Counted from the first letter of the stretch, positions 1 to 6,670 are shown. The stretch is DNA of 9,599 nucleotides from UBA2137 sp050251555 (GCA_050251555.1 JBFWMN010000067.1:1-9599); one strand, 5' to 3'. Made by a program: numbers and translations. The notes: generated by a model from the letters alone, not told the origin.

Positions 1-42
1 GCGATGAGCTTGCGCACCAAACCCGCCCCTCCCCTTCTTCAT
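1..42 (-). CDS. Possible 5' end of a truncated minus-strand gene
   Basis: An ATG at 42-40 (minus strand) opens a frame that runs off the window edge after 14 codons, giving MKKGRGGFGAQAHR. A strong GAGGAG Shine-Dalgarno lies at 54-49, six bases before this ATG. A second in-frame ATG two codons earlier overlaps the Shine-Dalgarno and is less likely. It follows the ABC permease stop by about 80 nt on the same strand, in an AT-rich gap that could hold its own promoter. The product cannot be named from 14 residues; only the ribosome binding site supports the call. Confidence 0.35.
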   Translation of the reverse strand, partial: MKKGRGGFGAQAHR

Positions 43-102
43 TGCCATCTCCTCAAACCGTATATGATGACTATTTTTTAATTATATTTAGAATACTCAA
101 AA

Positions 103-113
103 CGATTGAATTA
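103..113. promoter_or_regulatory. 11-bp sequence shared with the CecR-like operator region
   Basis: The 11-mer CGATTGAATTA occurs here and again at 3919-3929, where it is the right half of the 12-bp palindrome in front of the TetR/CecR gene plus four flanking bases. Here the left half is degenerate (TCAAAA in place of TCAAT). It lies between the end of the ABC operon and the possible gene start at 42. It could be a weak second binding site for the same regulator or a chance match in AT-rich DNA. Confidence 0.2.
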
Positions 114-121
114 TATAAATT

Positions 122-1255
122 CTAATCCAACGTCCGTCGATAGCGTTTCATCGCAATCAGGGTGATGACCACCATGAAGACGAGCATAGGCCAGAAATGC
201 GGCCAGATCTCGGCGAAGTTACTGCCTTTGAGCAAGATGCCACGCGAGATATTGATGTAGTGGGTTGCCGGCATCATATTGCCGATGATTTGCGCCCAGA
301 GCGGCATCCCTCGAAACGGGAACAGAAAGCCCGAGAGCATGATGGCGGGCAATGTCACCATCATCGACATCTGCATCGCCTGCGTCTGATTTTGCGCGGC
401 TGCCGACAAGGTAAAGCCGATCGCCATATTACAACTGATAAAGATAAGCGTCGCGATTGCAAACATGCCCAGATCACCGACAATCGGAATATCAAACAGC
501 ACTTTGGCAGCCACCACAATAATGACGGCCTGTATAAACCCGATCACCACATAGGGCGTGATTTTACCTGCCATGACCTCCAAGGGGGACACGGGCATCG
601 CCAGCAGATTTTCCATCGTGCCGCGCTCCCTCTCCCGCGTGATGGCAAGAGCCGTCATCATAATACCCGTCATGGTCAAGATTATCGCGATCAGACCCGG
701 CACGATATTGTACTTGGTAAAGCCCTCGGGGTTATAAAGGCGCTGCGTTCTTAAAGAGAACGCAGGCGGGCCTGTTTTGAGGTGTGCCAGCGACCCTTTC
801 AATTGTTCAGTGAAGATGCGCTCCATCATGCCTTGCGCGGCTGCCAAGGCCCCCGAAGCCGCCACAGGGTCGGCGGCATCGGCCTCGATCAGAATTTCGG
901 GCTGCGTGCCGCGTACCACATCGCGTTCAAAATGCGCGGGGATCGTCACAACAAACGTCACTTCGCCGCTTTTAAGAAGTGCGTGCCCTGCCTCATCAGA
1001 GGTCACTTCGTGATCAATCGCAAAATATTCGGTGTTTTTCAGGCCCGCGACAACGGCGCGGGACAGCTCGCTGTTATCCAGCGACAAAATAGCGGTCGGC
1101 AGATGTTTCGGGTCGGTATTCAAGGCATACCCAAAAAGGAGAAGCTGAATAATCGGGATCATCACAATCATGCGCAACGTGACCTCGTCGCGTTTCAACT
1201 GGATGAACTCTTTCATCAAAATGGCTTTGGCGCGTCGCAGGGAAAAGAATGTCAT
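122..1255 (-). CDS. ABC-2 type transporter permease (YbhS/YbhR/YhhJ type)
   Basis: This is the inner-membrane permease of an ABC exporter, 377 aa. The layout is the ABC-2 pattern: a short cytoplasmic N-terminus with a basic amphipathic stretch (residues 7-24), TM1 at about 28-46, and a large extracytoplasmic domain at about 47-180. Five more membrane segments follow at about 184-206, 230-252, 262-284, 298-315 and 352-370. The cytoplasmic loop after TM2 carries TRERERGTMENLLAMP (206-221), a hallmark of this permease family that sits near the ATPase coupling helix. Its start overlaps the ATPase stop by 4 nt (ATGA), implying translational coupling. E. coli has two such permeases (YbhS, YbhR); only one is seen here, so it probably forms a homodimer. 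No intrinsic terminator is visible after the stop. The export substrate cannot be told from sequence. Confidence 0.93.
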   Translation of the reverse strand: MTFFSLRRAKAILMKEFIQLKRDEVTLRMIVMIPIIQLLLFGYALNTDPKHLPTAILSLDNSELSRAVVAGLKNTEYFAIDHEVTSDEAGHALLKSGEVTFVVTIPAHFERDVVRGTQPEILIEADAADPVAASGALAAAQGMMERIFTEQLKGSLAHLKTGPPAFSLRTQRLYNPEGFTKYNIVPGLIAIILTMTGIMMTALAITRERERGTMENLLAMPVSPLEVMAGKITPYVVIGFIQAVIIVVAAKVLFDIPIVGDLGMFAIATLIFISCNMAIGFTLSAAAQNQTQAMQMSMMVTLPAIMLSGFLFPFRGMPLWAQIIGNMMPATHYINISRGILLKGSNFAEIWPHFWPMLVFMVVITLIAMKRYRRTLD

Positions 1256-2214
1256 GCCGCACCCTCCCCGCTCTTAACACTCTCTTCGCCTTCAAAATTA
1301 TCCTTGGCATCCGCCATATAGCGGATGAAGACATCCTCAAAAGACGGCATGGCTTCGCGCCAATTAAGCCCCTCTTTCCCGAAATAAGGCTGCAAGGCCG
1401 CCTCGAGCTTTTCCTTATTCGTGCCGCTGACATGTAAGCTATCACCAAAGGGGGCGACGGTTTTGACGGCAGGGTTTTGCTCAAGCTCTCGCGCCAGGCC
1501 CATCAGATGCGCACCCTGCACCACCCAGGTGGTGAGGCCCGCCCCTGAGATCACTTCCTTGACCGTGCCTTGGGTCACCAACTTGCCGTAACTCATATAG
1601 ATAATGGCGTGGCAGCGCTCGGCCTCATCCATGTAGTGGGTGGAGACAAGAACCGTCAGCCCTTTGGCAGCCAGATGATGAATTTCGTCCCAGAATTCGC
1701 GCCGCGCTTTCGGGTCAACGCCTGCCGTCGGTTCATCCAGCAGCAGCAGATCGGGTTCGTGCAAAATACAGGCCGCCAGTGCCAGACGTTGCTTCCACCC
1801 GCCCGAAAGCTGGCCCGCCAATTGTTTCTGCCTGTCTGTCAGATTGAGGTTGTGAAGGGCTTCATCCACGCGTTCTTTCACGCGGTCCAGCCCGTAGACC
1901 TCGGCGACAAATTCCAGATTTTCGCGGATAGAGAGATCCTCCCAAAAACTGAATTTCTGGGTCATATAGCCGATGCGTTTTCTGATTTCGAGCGACTGGG
2001 TGCGAATATCCAATCCCAGACATGTCCCTTTGCCGCCATCAGGTGTCAAAAGGCCGCATAACATGCGCAGCGTCGTCGTTTTCCCTGAGCCGTTCGGCCC
2101 TAAAAACCCGTAAATCTTGCCTTTAGGAACCTGCACGTCAAAATCATCGACAACTTTTTTACTGCCGAAGCTTTTGGTCAGGTGACTGACATTGATGGCA
2201 AGCTCTTGTGTCAT
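1252..2214 (-). CDS. ABC transporter ATP-binding protein (single YbhF-type domain)
   Basis: This is the cytoplasmic ATPase that powers the neighbouring permease, 320 aa. Walker A is GPNGSGKT (39-46), the Q-loop is near MTQKFSF (84-90), the signature is LSGGWKQR (136-143), Walker B is LLLLDE (156-161), the D-loop is GVDP (165-168) and the switch histidine is H193 in VSTHYMDEAE. Trp replaces the usual Gln at the end of the signature. About 90 residues after the nucleotide-binding fold form the C-terminal extension common in ABC-2 drug and polysaccharide exporters. E. coli YbhF fuses two such domains; this protein has one, so the working ATPase should be a homodimer. It begins 13 nt after the adaptor gene stop, with a modest GAGG site about 10 nt before the ATG, and overlaps the permease start by 4 nt. 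Confidence 0.95.
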   Translation of the reverse strand: MTQELAINVSHLTKSFGSKKVVDDFDVQVPKGKIYGFLGPNGSGKTTTLRMLCGLLTPDGGKGTCLGLDIRTQSLEIRKRIGYMTQKFSFWEDLSIRENLEFVAEVYGLDRVKERVDEALHNLNLTDRQKQLAGQLSGGWKQRLALAACILHEPDLLLLDEPTAGVDPKARREFWDEIHHLAAKGLTVLVSTHYMDEAERCHAIIYMSYGKLVTQGTVKEVISGAGLTTWVVQGAHLMGLARELEQNPAVKTVAPFGDSLHVSGTNKEKLEAALQPYFGKEGLNWREAMPSFEDVFIRYMADAKDNFEGEESVKSGEGAA

Positions 2215-2227
2215 AAACGTGCCGCCT

Positions 2228-3175
2228 CTACTCCGCCTTCAGCGCCACATCGACGGGCAGGCCCGGGCGCAATTCCTCGTGATAGGCGTCGGGGGCCGCT
2301 TCAATCAGAAAGACAAGCTTTTCCCGCGATTCCACACTGTAAATGACAGGCGGCGTATATTCGGATTCAGGGGCGATATAGGTGATGTGGGCAGCCACTG
2401 CCTCTTTGCACCCGTCACACGTGACATTCACGGCCTCACCCGTTTTCAGGGTCGGGACGAGGGCTTGGGAGACATAAAAGCGGATTTTGACATTCTCTGG
2501 CGGTAACAGCGAGACAACGGGCTGGCCCGCACCGACATACTCACCCGCACGGTAATAGGTATCCTCAATCACGCCCGCGGCAGGAGCCAGCGGCGCAGCA
2601 TCGGTCAGGCGCTTTTCCGCTTGGTCGAGCTTAAACTGCGCGGCCTGCACCATGGCGCGTGCACCCTCAATCTGATCGATACGAGCGCCCAAATTTGCAG
2701 CCTTCAACTGGGCATCCAGCTCAGCCATGCGGGCCGTGGCATTATCAAGGGCGGCTTTGGCATCATCACGCGCCGCAACCGAGGCCGCCCCCGATTTGCT
2801 TAGAGGCAGGACACGATTATATTCGATGCGTGCATTGGTGAGGGTTGCCTGCACCTGATCGCGCTGCTTCATGATAATCTCGATCTCTTCGGGGCGCTCC
2901 CCCTTCGTCAGATCGTTCAGGTCGGCCTGCGCTTTTTTGAGTTCCGCTTCTGCCGCGTCGCGGGTTGCCGCCAGCTCCGTCGTGTCCAGTGCAAATAGCG
3001 GATCGCCCGCTTTGACAGATTGACCGCGTTCGACTGAGAGGCTTTCCAGCAAACCTTCACTGGTGGGGGCAATGCGGACGAACTCGCCCTCGACGTAACC
3101 ATGAATGGTGTTCCCGTCAGGCTGACAGGCCGTCAAAGCCATAAGAGAGGCTGCAATCAGGGCCAATTTATTCAT
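2228..3175 (-). CDS. HlyD/YbhG-family periplasmic adaptor lipoprotein
   Basis: This is the membrane-fusion subunit that links the inner-membrane ABC pump to an outer-membrane channel, 315 aa. Residues 1-17 form a lipoprotein signal ending in the lipobox LTAC, with C17 as the predicted lipidated residue. A first half-lipoyl/barrel-sandwich segment (about 26-65, with GLLESLSVERGQSVKAGDPL) is followed by a long helical hairpin (about 66-192, with GERPEEI at 92-98). The second lipoyl half follows (about 193-225), then a beta-barrel domain. The CDGC pair at 253-256 and the later YTPPVIYS stretch (273-280) are features I associate with this subfamily. The start is supported by AAAGGAGA upstream and overlaps the regulator stop by 4 nt. 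No outer-membrane factor gene is present here, so a TolC-like partner must be encoded elsewhere. Confidence 0.92.
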   Translation of the reverse strand: MNKLALIAASLMALTACQPDGNTIHGYVEGEFVRIAPTSEGLLESLSVERGQSVKAGDPLFALDTTELAATRDAAEAELKKAQADLNDLTKGERPEEIEIIMKQRDQVQATLTNARIEYNRVLPLSKSGAASVAARDDAKAALDNATARMAELDAQLKAANLGARIDQIEGARAMVQAAQFKLDQAEKRLTDAAPLAPAAGVIEDTYYRAGEYVGAGQPVVSLLPPENVKIRFYVSQALVPTLKTGEAVNVTCDGCKEAVAAHITYIAPESEYTPPVIYSVESREKLVFLIEAAPDAYHEELRPGLPVDVALKAE

Positions 3176-3867
3176 GTTCGTTTCTCCTTTGCGTGGGCGG
3201 CAATCAGCGCATCCATATTGGTGCGGACCAATTCCGAAATGGTTTTGATTTGCTCAGGCCCGTAAGTTGTCCAGCCCGTACGGCGCAGTAATAATTCCTT
3301 ATGAGTCTTGAAGACGACCAACTGCCCGAAAATCATATGGGTGCATAAAATCGCCTCTTCGGACTCAGGCTTTTCCCCGATCAGAATGGCGACGAGGCGC
3401 GTAAACATCATATGAACGGGGCGCATCAGCTCTTCATAAATCAGGTCGAAGGCGGGCGACGGCTGCATTTGTTCGCGCATGATAATTTGTGCCATATAGG
3501 GTGTCGCCTTTTCACCCAACAAAAAGCCGATAAAGCCGCCGACAAATTCATGAAGCAGCGCATGGGCTGTCTCTTGTGTCACATCGCCCTTTTCAAGTGC
3601 CGCACGCATGGCGGCTATCGCCTCGCCGCGATCTTCGTGCACGACCGCCATGATATGGCGCAAAACCGCCTCATAAAGCCCTTCCTTGCCACTGAAATAA
3701 TAGGGAATGGCAGAGATATTGACCCCTGCCTCTTTGACCAGCATGCGTGTCGACGCGCCTTCAAAACCGTGATGCGCAAAGATTTTGACGGCGGCCTCTA
3801 AAAGACGCGATTTGGCATCTTTCAATGTTTTTTTGGGACAGCGTTTCACGCCCGAACCTCTTTCCAT
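3172..3867 (-). CDS. cecR: TetR-family regulator, CecR (YbiH) type
   Basis: This is a DNA-binding regulator, 231 aa, and the first gene of the export operon. The N-terminal TetR helix-turn-helix covers about 18-66 (SRLLEAAVKIFAHHGFEGAS, then the recognition helix NISAIPYYF at 50-58). The C-terminal domain matches what I recall of E. coli CecR: REQMQPSPAFDLIYEELMRP, then HMIFGQLVVF, and a near-identical LLRRTGWTTYGPE. In E. coli, CecR controls ybhGFSR, and the same gene partners follow here, which strengthens the assignment. The ligand-free form probably binds the palindrome at 3914-3925 and represses its own operon. A GTG at codon 7 (3849) with AGAGG seven bases before it is a credible alternative start; the chosen ATG has a GAGGT about 11 bases upstream. 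Confidence 0.9.
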   Translation of the reverse strand: MERGSGVKRCPKKTLKDAKSRLLEAAVKIFAHHGFEGASTRMLVKEAGVNISAIPYYFSGKEGLYEAVLRHIMAVVHEDRGEAIAAMRAALEKGDVTQETAHALLHEFVGGFIGFLLGEKATPYMAQIIMREQMQPSPAFDLIYEELMRPVHMMFTRLVAILIGEKPESEEAILCTHMIFGQLVVFKTHKELLLRRTGWTTYGPEQIKTISELVRTNMDALIAAHAKEKRT

Positions 3868-3884
3868 TTTTGATTTCTACCTCA

Positions 3885-3913
3885 AGAATAGCCTCCCTCC
3901 CCTCAAAAGTCAA
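3885..3913 (-). promoter_or_regulatory. Predicted sigma70-type promoter of the cecR-adaptor-ABC operon
   Basis: Read on the minus strand, TTGACT (3913-3908) and TATTCT (3890-3885) are separated by exactly 17 bases, close to the TTGACA/TATAAT consensus. The -10 ends 17 nt before the ATG at 3867. The palindrome at 3914-3925 abuts the -35 on its upstream side, a good position for repression. Confidence 0.55.
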
Positions 3914-3925
3914 TCAATCGATTGA
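3914..3925. promoter_or_regulatory. 12-bp perfect palindrome, likely CecR-like operator
   Basis: TCAATCGATTGA is its own reverse complement, the form expected for a dimeric TetR-family protein. It lies between the divergent regulator operon and the small plus-strand gene at 4003, directly next to the predicted -35 of the regulator operon. A partial copy (11 bp) recurs at 103-113. That the adjacent regulator binds here is inferred from position and symmetry. Confidence 0.55.
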
Positions 3926-4002
3926 ATTAATAAAATAGGGAACAAGAAAATCCTGTACCCGTTAGCCCTATTAGACCCACCGCAAATCAAAGGAGAGCAA
4001 TC

Positions 4003-4269
4003 ATGCCTTCCCGAAAACATGCACCGCAAATCAAGAATCCCGATACCTATGAAGCCTTGCGCAAGGATGGCGCCAGCAAAGAAAAGGCCGCACGTATTGC
4101 CAATGCACAGGCGAATGACGACCAGCACCCCTCCCTTAAAGGTGGCAAAGGCAAGCCTTATGAAGAGCGAAGCAAGGAAGAACTTTACGACAAAGCCAAG
4201 GAAATCGGCATCGAAGGTCGCTCTAAGATGGATAAGGACGAGCTGATCGACGCATTACGCAACCACTAA
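4003..4269 (+). CDS. Small Rho-N/SAP-like domain protein (DUF7218-like)
   Basis: This is an 88-aa basic, hydrophilic, probably cytoplasmic protein. The first half (PQIKNPDTYEALRKDGASKE, then KAARIAN) resembles small proteins usually annotated as Rho termination factor N-terminal-domain or DUF7218 proteins. The last 35 residues (RSKEELYDKAKEIGIEGRSK, then MDKDELIDALRNH) form the helix-loop-helix typical of Rho-N/SAP modules, which can bind nucleic acid. AAGGAGAG at 3990-3997, five bases before the ATG, is a near-ideal ribosome binding site. It is divergent from the CecR-like operon and followed 22 nt later by a second small gene. Its function is not known to me; a nucleic-acid-associated or stress role is inferred only from the domain. 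Confidence 0.85.
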   Translation: MPSRKHAPQIKNPDTYEALRKDGASKEKAARIANAQANDDQHPSLKGGKGKPYEERSKEELYDKAKEIGIEGRSKMDKDELIDALRNH

Positions 4270-4291
4270 AAAAGAAAAAAGGAGAGAAAAA

Positions 4292-4435
4292 ATGAGTAAG
4301 CCAAACGCTGAATACCCGAAAGGCCGCAAGGCAGATAAAGCCGCACATGCACAGCGCGAATATGCTGAAGCAAAGGAAAAGCTGACGAAAAGCAAGGACG
4401 GGGATCCGACCGATCCGTCTACGCAAGACAAATAA
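4292..4435 (+). CDS. 47-aa hydrophilic hypothetical protein
   Basis: A 47-codon frame starts with MSKPNAEYPKGRKADKAAHA and ends DPTDPSTQDK. It is rich in Lys, Ala, Asp and Glu, has no Cys or hydrophobic segment, and is likely helical in the middle (HAQREYAEAKEKL) with a disordered tail. The evidence that it is a real gene is the strong GGAG at 4281-4284, about seven bases before the ATG, the 22-nt distance from the Rho-N-like gene on the same strand, and the fact that its stop (4433-4435) directly abuts the stop of the convergent MgtC-family gene. I do not recognise a family. It may be co-transcribed with the preceding gene. Confidence 0.65.
   Translation: MSKPNAEYPKGRKADKAAHAQREYAEAKEKLTKSKDGDPTDPSTQDK
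4397..4419 (-). terminator. Weak candidate terminator for the MgtC-family transcript
   Basis: A hairpin with a GGATC/GATCC inner stem, a CGACC-type loop, a GAC/GTC outer stem and a 2-nt bulge lies 17 nt past the MgtC-family stop on the minus strand. It is followed by CTTGCTTTT. The U tract is short and interrupted, and the hairpin sits inside the 47-aa gene of the opposite strand. Confidence 0.22.
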
Positions 4436-4906
4436 TTATTCCGCGACCTCAACGGCTTTTTTAAGCAGTGTGAGCGATATAAAGATCGCCAGAAAGCCGA
4501 TGAGGACAAGCGCGTATTGACCGAAACCAAGCATGAGGCCAAGCCCGCCTGATGCCCAGACACTTGCCCCCGTTGCCGTTCCTGAAACTTCCTTATGGTC
4601 TATATCGCGCATAATCGCCCCTGCCCCCAAAAAGCCGATACCCGTCAGCGTACCGGCAATGATTTTGGCCAGATCAATCGTTAAAACCTCACTTGCATAG
4701 GCATAATCTTCATAAAGAACCTGCCCCATAATCGCGAGTAACGCGGTTGTCACACAGACGATAATATAGGCGCGGTAGCCCATGGGCTTACCCTTGCGCG
4801 ACCGTTCATATCCCAGAAAAAAGCCAAGAGCACAGGCCAGCAGAATGCGGAGTAAAACTTCCCAGGGCGGGATAATTCCGAATGTAAAAAAATCCGATAA
4901 ACTCAT
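4436..4906 (-). CDS. MgtC/SapB family inner-membrane protein
   Basis: This is a 156-aa integral membrane protein matching the hydrophobic domain of the MgtC/SapB family, which is linked to Mg2+ homeostasis, acid tolerance and, in pathogens, modulation of the F-type ATPase. Membrane segments fall at about 16-33, 44-61, 78-98, 112-128 and 131-149. Family motifs are GYERSRKGKPMGYRAY (32-47), the core TGIGFLGAGAIM (88-99), and SGTATGASVWASGGLGL (108-124), which holds the usual acidic/aromatic-glycine pattern. The cytoplasmic C-terminal ACT-like domain of Salmonella MgtC is absent, as in many SapB-type members. No Shine-Dalgarno precedes the ATG at 4906; a TATTGT ends seven bases upstream, so a very short leader is possible. 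It is convergent with the 47-aa gene, with zero bases between the stops. Confidence 0.9.
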   Translation of the reverse strand: MSLSDFFTFGIIPPWEVLLRILLACALGFFLGYERSRKGKPMGYRAYIIVCVTTALLAIMGQVLYEDYAYASEVLTIDLAKIIAGTLTGIGFLGAGAIMRDIDHKEVSGTATGASVWASGGLGLMLGFGQYALVLIGFLAIFISLTLLKKAVEVAE

Positions 4907-4927
4907 GTTTTAAACAATATTTTGGGT

Positions 4928-4947
4928 AAAGAATAGTTCCATTCTTT
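4928..4947 (-). other. Short hairpin upstream of the MgtC-family gene
   Basis: AAAGAAT and ATTCTTT form perfect 7-bp arms around a 6-nt loop, 21 nt before the ATG at 4906. It could be a leader hairpin if transcription starts upstream of it, or an operator. It is AT-rich and of modest stability, and no U tract follows. Confidence 0.25.
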
Positions 4948-4990
4948 CTTGCGAAACCCCATGGGAAAAGGCCTCAAGCCTTCCTTTCAA

Positions 4991-5025
4991 AAATAGATAA
5001 AAATTAGATCAAATTTTATCTATTT
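4991..5025. repeat. 35-bp AT-rich near-perfect inverted repeat
   Basis: Arms of 15 bp (4991-5005 and 5011-5025) match at 14 of 15 positions around the 5-bp centre AGATC. The outer 12 bp (AAATAGATAAAA with TTTTATCTATTT) are perfect. It lies in the 190-nt intergenic region between the divergent MgtC-family gene and the 347-aa gene, 72 nt before the latter's ATG. Position and symmetry suggest a protein-binding dyad for one or both divergent promoters; a cruciform or RNA hairpin is also possible. It is not placed to end transcription of any gene seen here. Apart from this dyad and the hairpin at 4928, I find no clear promoter hexamers in the gap. Confidence 0.6.
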
Positions 5026-5096
5026 ACATAATCATTTATTTACCATTCTCCGCTATCCTTACATAAAGTTGATTAAGGTTAAGGATTACAATTCAC

Positions 5097-6140
5097 ATGG
5101 CACTCGGTCGCCCTCAGTTTGACCCGTTTGTATCACAGCCCTTCCGCATGGAAGAGCTGTCCGCGACGCTGACAGCGCAAAATATCGCAGGCCTCACGCT
5201 TGCCGACGGTCAGGAGATACTGGGCAATTCACAACAGGTTTTTAACAGCGACTCTTCAGGAAGCACCACCTTCTTGGATGTCGGGCCCGAAGATATTGAA
5301 GGCGAACAGGTTCAAGACGAAATCAACGGCGACACAGCCATTTCTTCCGTATCAGGCAAAGCCGGTACATACCAGCTGACTCAGGCCCAAATGGATGCGC
5401 AGGAAGAGCGCCGCCGCAAGCAGGAGGAAGACGACGAAGCCGACAGAAACCGCACTGCTGTCATGGAGCGTATTGAGTCTCAAAAATTCTGGATCGGCAA
5501 CATGGAAATGTCGCGTGCCCAGATGGATTCAGCGATTGATTTCCTTAGCGATCCGAATAACCGCGATGCCGCAGCAAAGGCTTATGCACGTCAAAACGGA
5601 ACATCCGTTCAGCAAGGTAAAAACGAAATTGATTCTTATACGCAATACCTTATTGCAAAACGGGCAATTGCTGATGGAAATGCGACCCCCGAACAACAAA
5701 GTTTCGTAAGCGGCTTTGAAGCAGATCCAAACTTTCAAGATAAATTAAGTCGTATGCGTGTCGCCACACAGACAGTGGGTGCCGAGGTGCAAGCGGATCA
5801 AGGTGCGCAATTAGCTATGGGTAATGCACGTACTGTCCTCAGCAACGCGACAAGCGGCAACAATGCTCAGAATAATGCTGTAATTACAAATATTCAGGAC
5901 AGTAATTTACAGGGGGCCGCGTTAGAAGCTAATGGGTATTCTGCTGGGGATGCAGAAGTTCTCGCTGCTTGGGGTAGTGGGACGTCCGATACACTCTCAT
6001 TTGCCGATGGCACGAGAGAAGGACCTGTAATATCGTCGGCTTACAACTCAAGCGCCGCGGGCGACGAAAGACAACTCGCGCAAGTACAAGCTCCTGCCGC
6101 ATCAGGGCAAACATCAACCATCGAATTAGGAATGGGGTAA
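5097..6140 (+). CDS. Hydrophilic, cysteine-free 347-aa protein of unknown function
   Basis: I do not recognise this protein. It is 347 aa with no cysteine, signal peptide or membrane segment. Residues 1-90 are rich in Gln, Ser, Gly and acidic residues and look flexible. Residues 92-150 are strongly helical, with a charged run (EERRRKQEEDDEADRNR, 103-119) likely to form a coiled coil, followed by ERIESQKFWIGNMEMSRAQM. Residues 151-245 look helical; 246-347 are low in charge and rich in Asn, Ser, Ala and Gly, like a flexible or repetitive tail. AAGGA at 5081-5085, 11 bases before the ATG, is a modest ribosome site. The second half uses more A/T-ending codons than the first. Its stop is one base from the convergent gene at 6142. 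The tail resembles structural or secreted proteins that lack an N-terminal signal, but that is inference. Confidence 0.8.
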   Translation: MALGRPQFDPFVSQPFRMEELSATLTAQNIAGLTLADGQEILGNSQQVFNSDSSGSTTFLDVGPEDIEGEQVQDEINGDTAISSVSGKAGTYQLTQAQMDAQEERRRKQEEDDEADRNRTAVMERIESQKFWIGNMEMSRAQMDSAIDFLSDPNNRDAAAKAYARQNGTSVQQGKNEIDSYTQYLIAKRAIADGNATPEQQSFVSGFEADPNFQDKLSRMRVATQTVGAEVQADQGAQLAMGNARTVLSNATSGNNAQNNAVITNIQDSNLQGAALEANGYSAGDAEVLAAWGSGTSDTLSFADGTREGPVISSAYNSSAAGDERQLAQVQAPAASGQTSTIELGMG

Positions 6141-6141
6141 A

Positions 6142-6657
6142 TTAGCGGGGATCTAGTGCCGCAAGTTCTCTAGGGAACATGCGACCGTATGCTGCCTGAC
6201 TCTCTGAACGGACATCTCCGCGCAGATTGGCTATGTTATCCTGACCTATAACAAGTTGTGTTGCCGAGACACCTCGACCGTATATTTCAATCATCGTGGC
6301 GTTATTTGTAGGCAACTGCGATGGGCCGACAATAAACGCGAGTGGAATTCCCTGATCACGCAAATCAAGAGCGGCATCATAAGCTTGTCTTTGTAGATCA
6401 CGATTTCCACCCCAAACGACAATCGCAATTTTGTCACGAGATGCCATCGCAGCACCAGTGCGGACAAAGTCTGGCGTACGCGTTGAACCATCCAATGTTT
6501 GGAAAGCTACCTGCTGAACATTCGCATTCGCAGCGGCAGGCTGCATGGCAACGGGACGTTCCTGCGCGACAGCGCCAGCGAAAGGCAATGAGGCCGTTGC
6601 CAGTGCCAAAGCGGGTGCGGCTGCCAGTTTCATAAATCTGCTCGACATAAATGACAT
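6142..6657 (-). CDS. Predicted exported protein, copy A of a tandem paralogous pair
   Basis: This is a 171-aa protein with a Sec signal peptide: basic start (RFMK, 7-10), hydrophobic core (LAAAPALALATASLPFAGAV) and AVA|Q cleavage after about residue 31. The mature part has a flexible segment (about 32-72), then a compact domain with DKIAIVVWGGNRDLQRQAYD (75-94), ALDLRDQGIPLAFIVGPSQL (96-115) and IYGRGVSATQLVIGQDN (125-141), ending YGRMFPREL. The alternation of buried strands (IAIVVW, LAFIV, LVIG) with helices suggests a small alpha/beta fold. There is no Cys. I know no family for it. Starts at codons 4 and 9 are possible, but GGGGGAT six to seven bases before the first ATG decides the start. 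Copy B (6814-7332) is a close paralogue. It has its own promoter (6716-6745) and leader hairpin (6671-6695). Confidence 0.85.
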   Translation of the reverse strand: MSFMSSRFMKLAAAPALALATASLPFAGAVAQERPVAMQPAAANANVQQVAFQTLDGSTRTPDFVRTGAAMASRDKIAIVVWGGNRDLQRQAYDAALDLRDQGIPLAFIVGPSQLPTNNATMIEIYGRGVSATQLVIGQDNIANLRGDVRSESQAAYGRMFPRELAALDPR

Positions 6658-6670
6658 TTTTTTATCCCCC

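Noticed and set aside
197..754. Open plus-strand frame of 185 codons
   Set aside because: It lies wholly opposite the ABC permease, is unusually rich in His, Arg and Asp, and has no domain or ribosome site; it is a shadow of the minus-strand gene.
782..1321. Open plus-strand frame of 179 codons
   Set aside because: It is antisense to the permease and ATPase genes, which show full family motifs; the product has no recognisable features.
1570..2061. Open plus-strand frame of 163 codons
   Set aside because: It is opposite the ATPase motifs (Walker A to switch His) and reads as the complement of conserved codons.
4223..4563. Minus-strand frames opposite the small plus-strand genes and in another frame of the MgtC-family gene
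   Set aside because: They are hydrophobic, Cys/Ser-rich shadows with no ribosome site; the plus-strand small genes and the MgtC frame explain the region.
4960..4982. CCATGG-centred palindrome and AAGGC/GCCTT hairpin before the 347-aa gene
   Set aside because: The arms are short (5 bp or less beyond the palindrome), there is no T tract, and no gene on the plus strand ends nearby.
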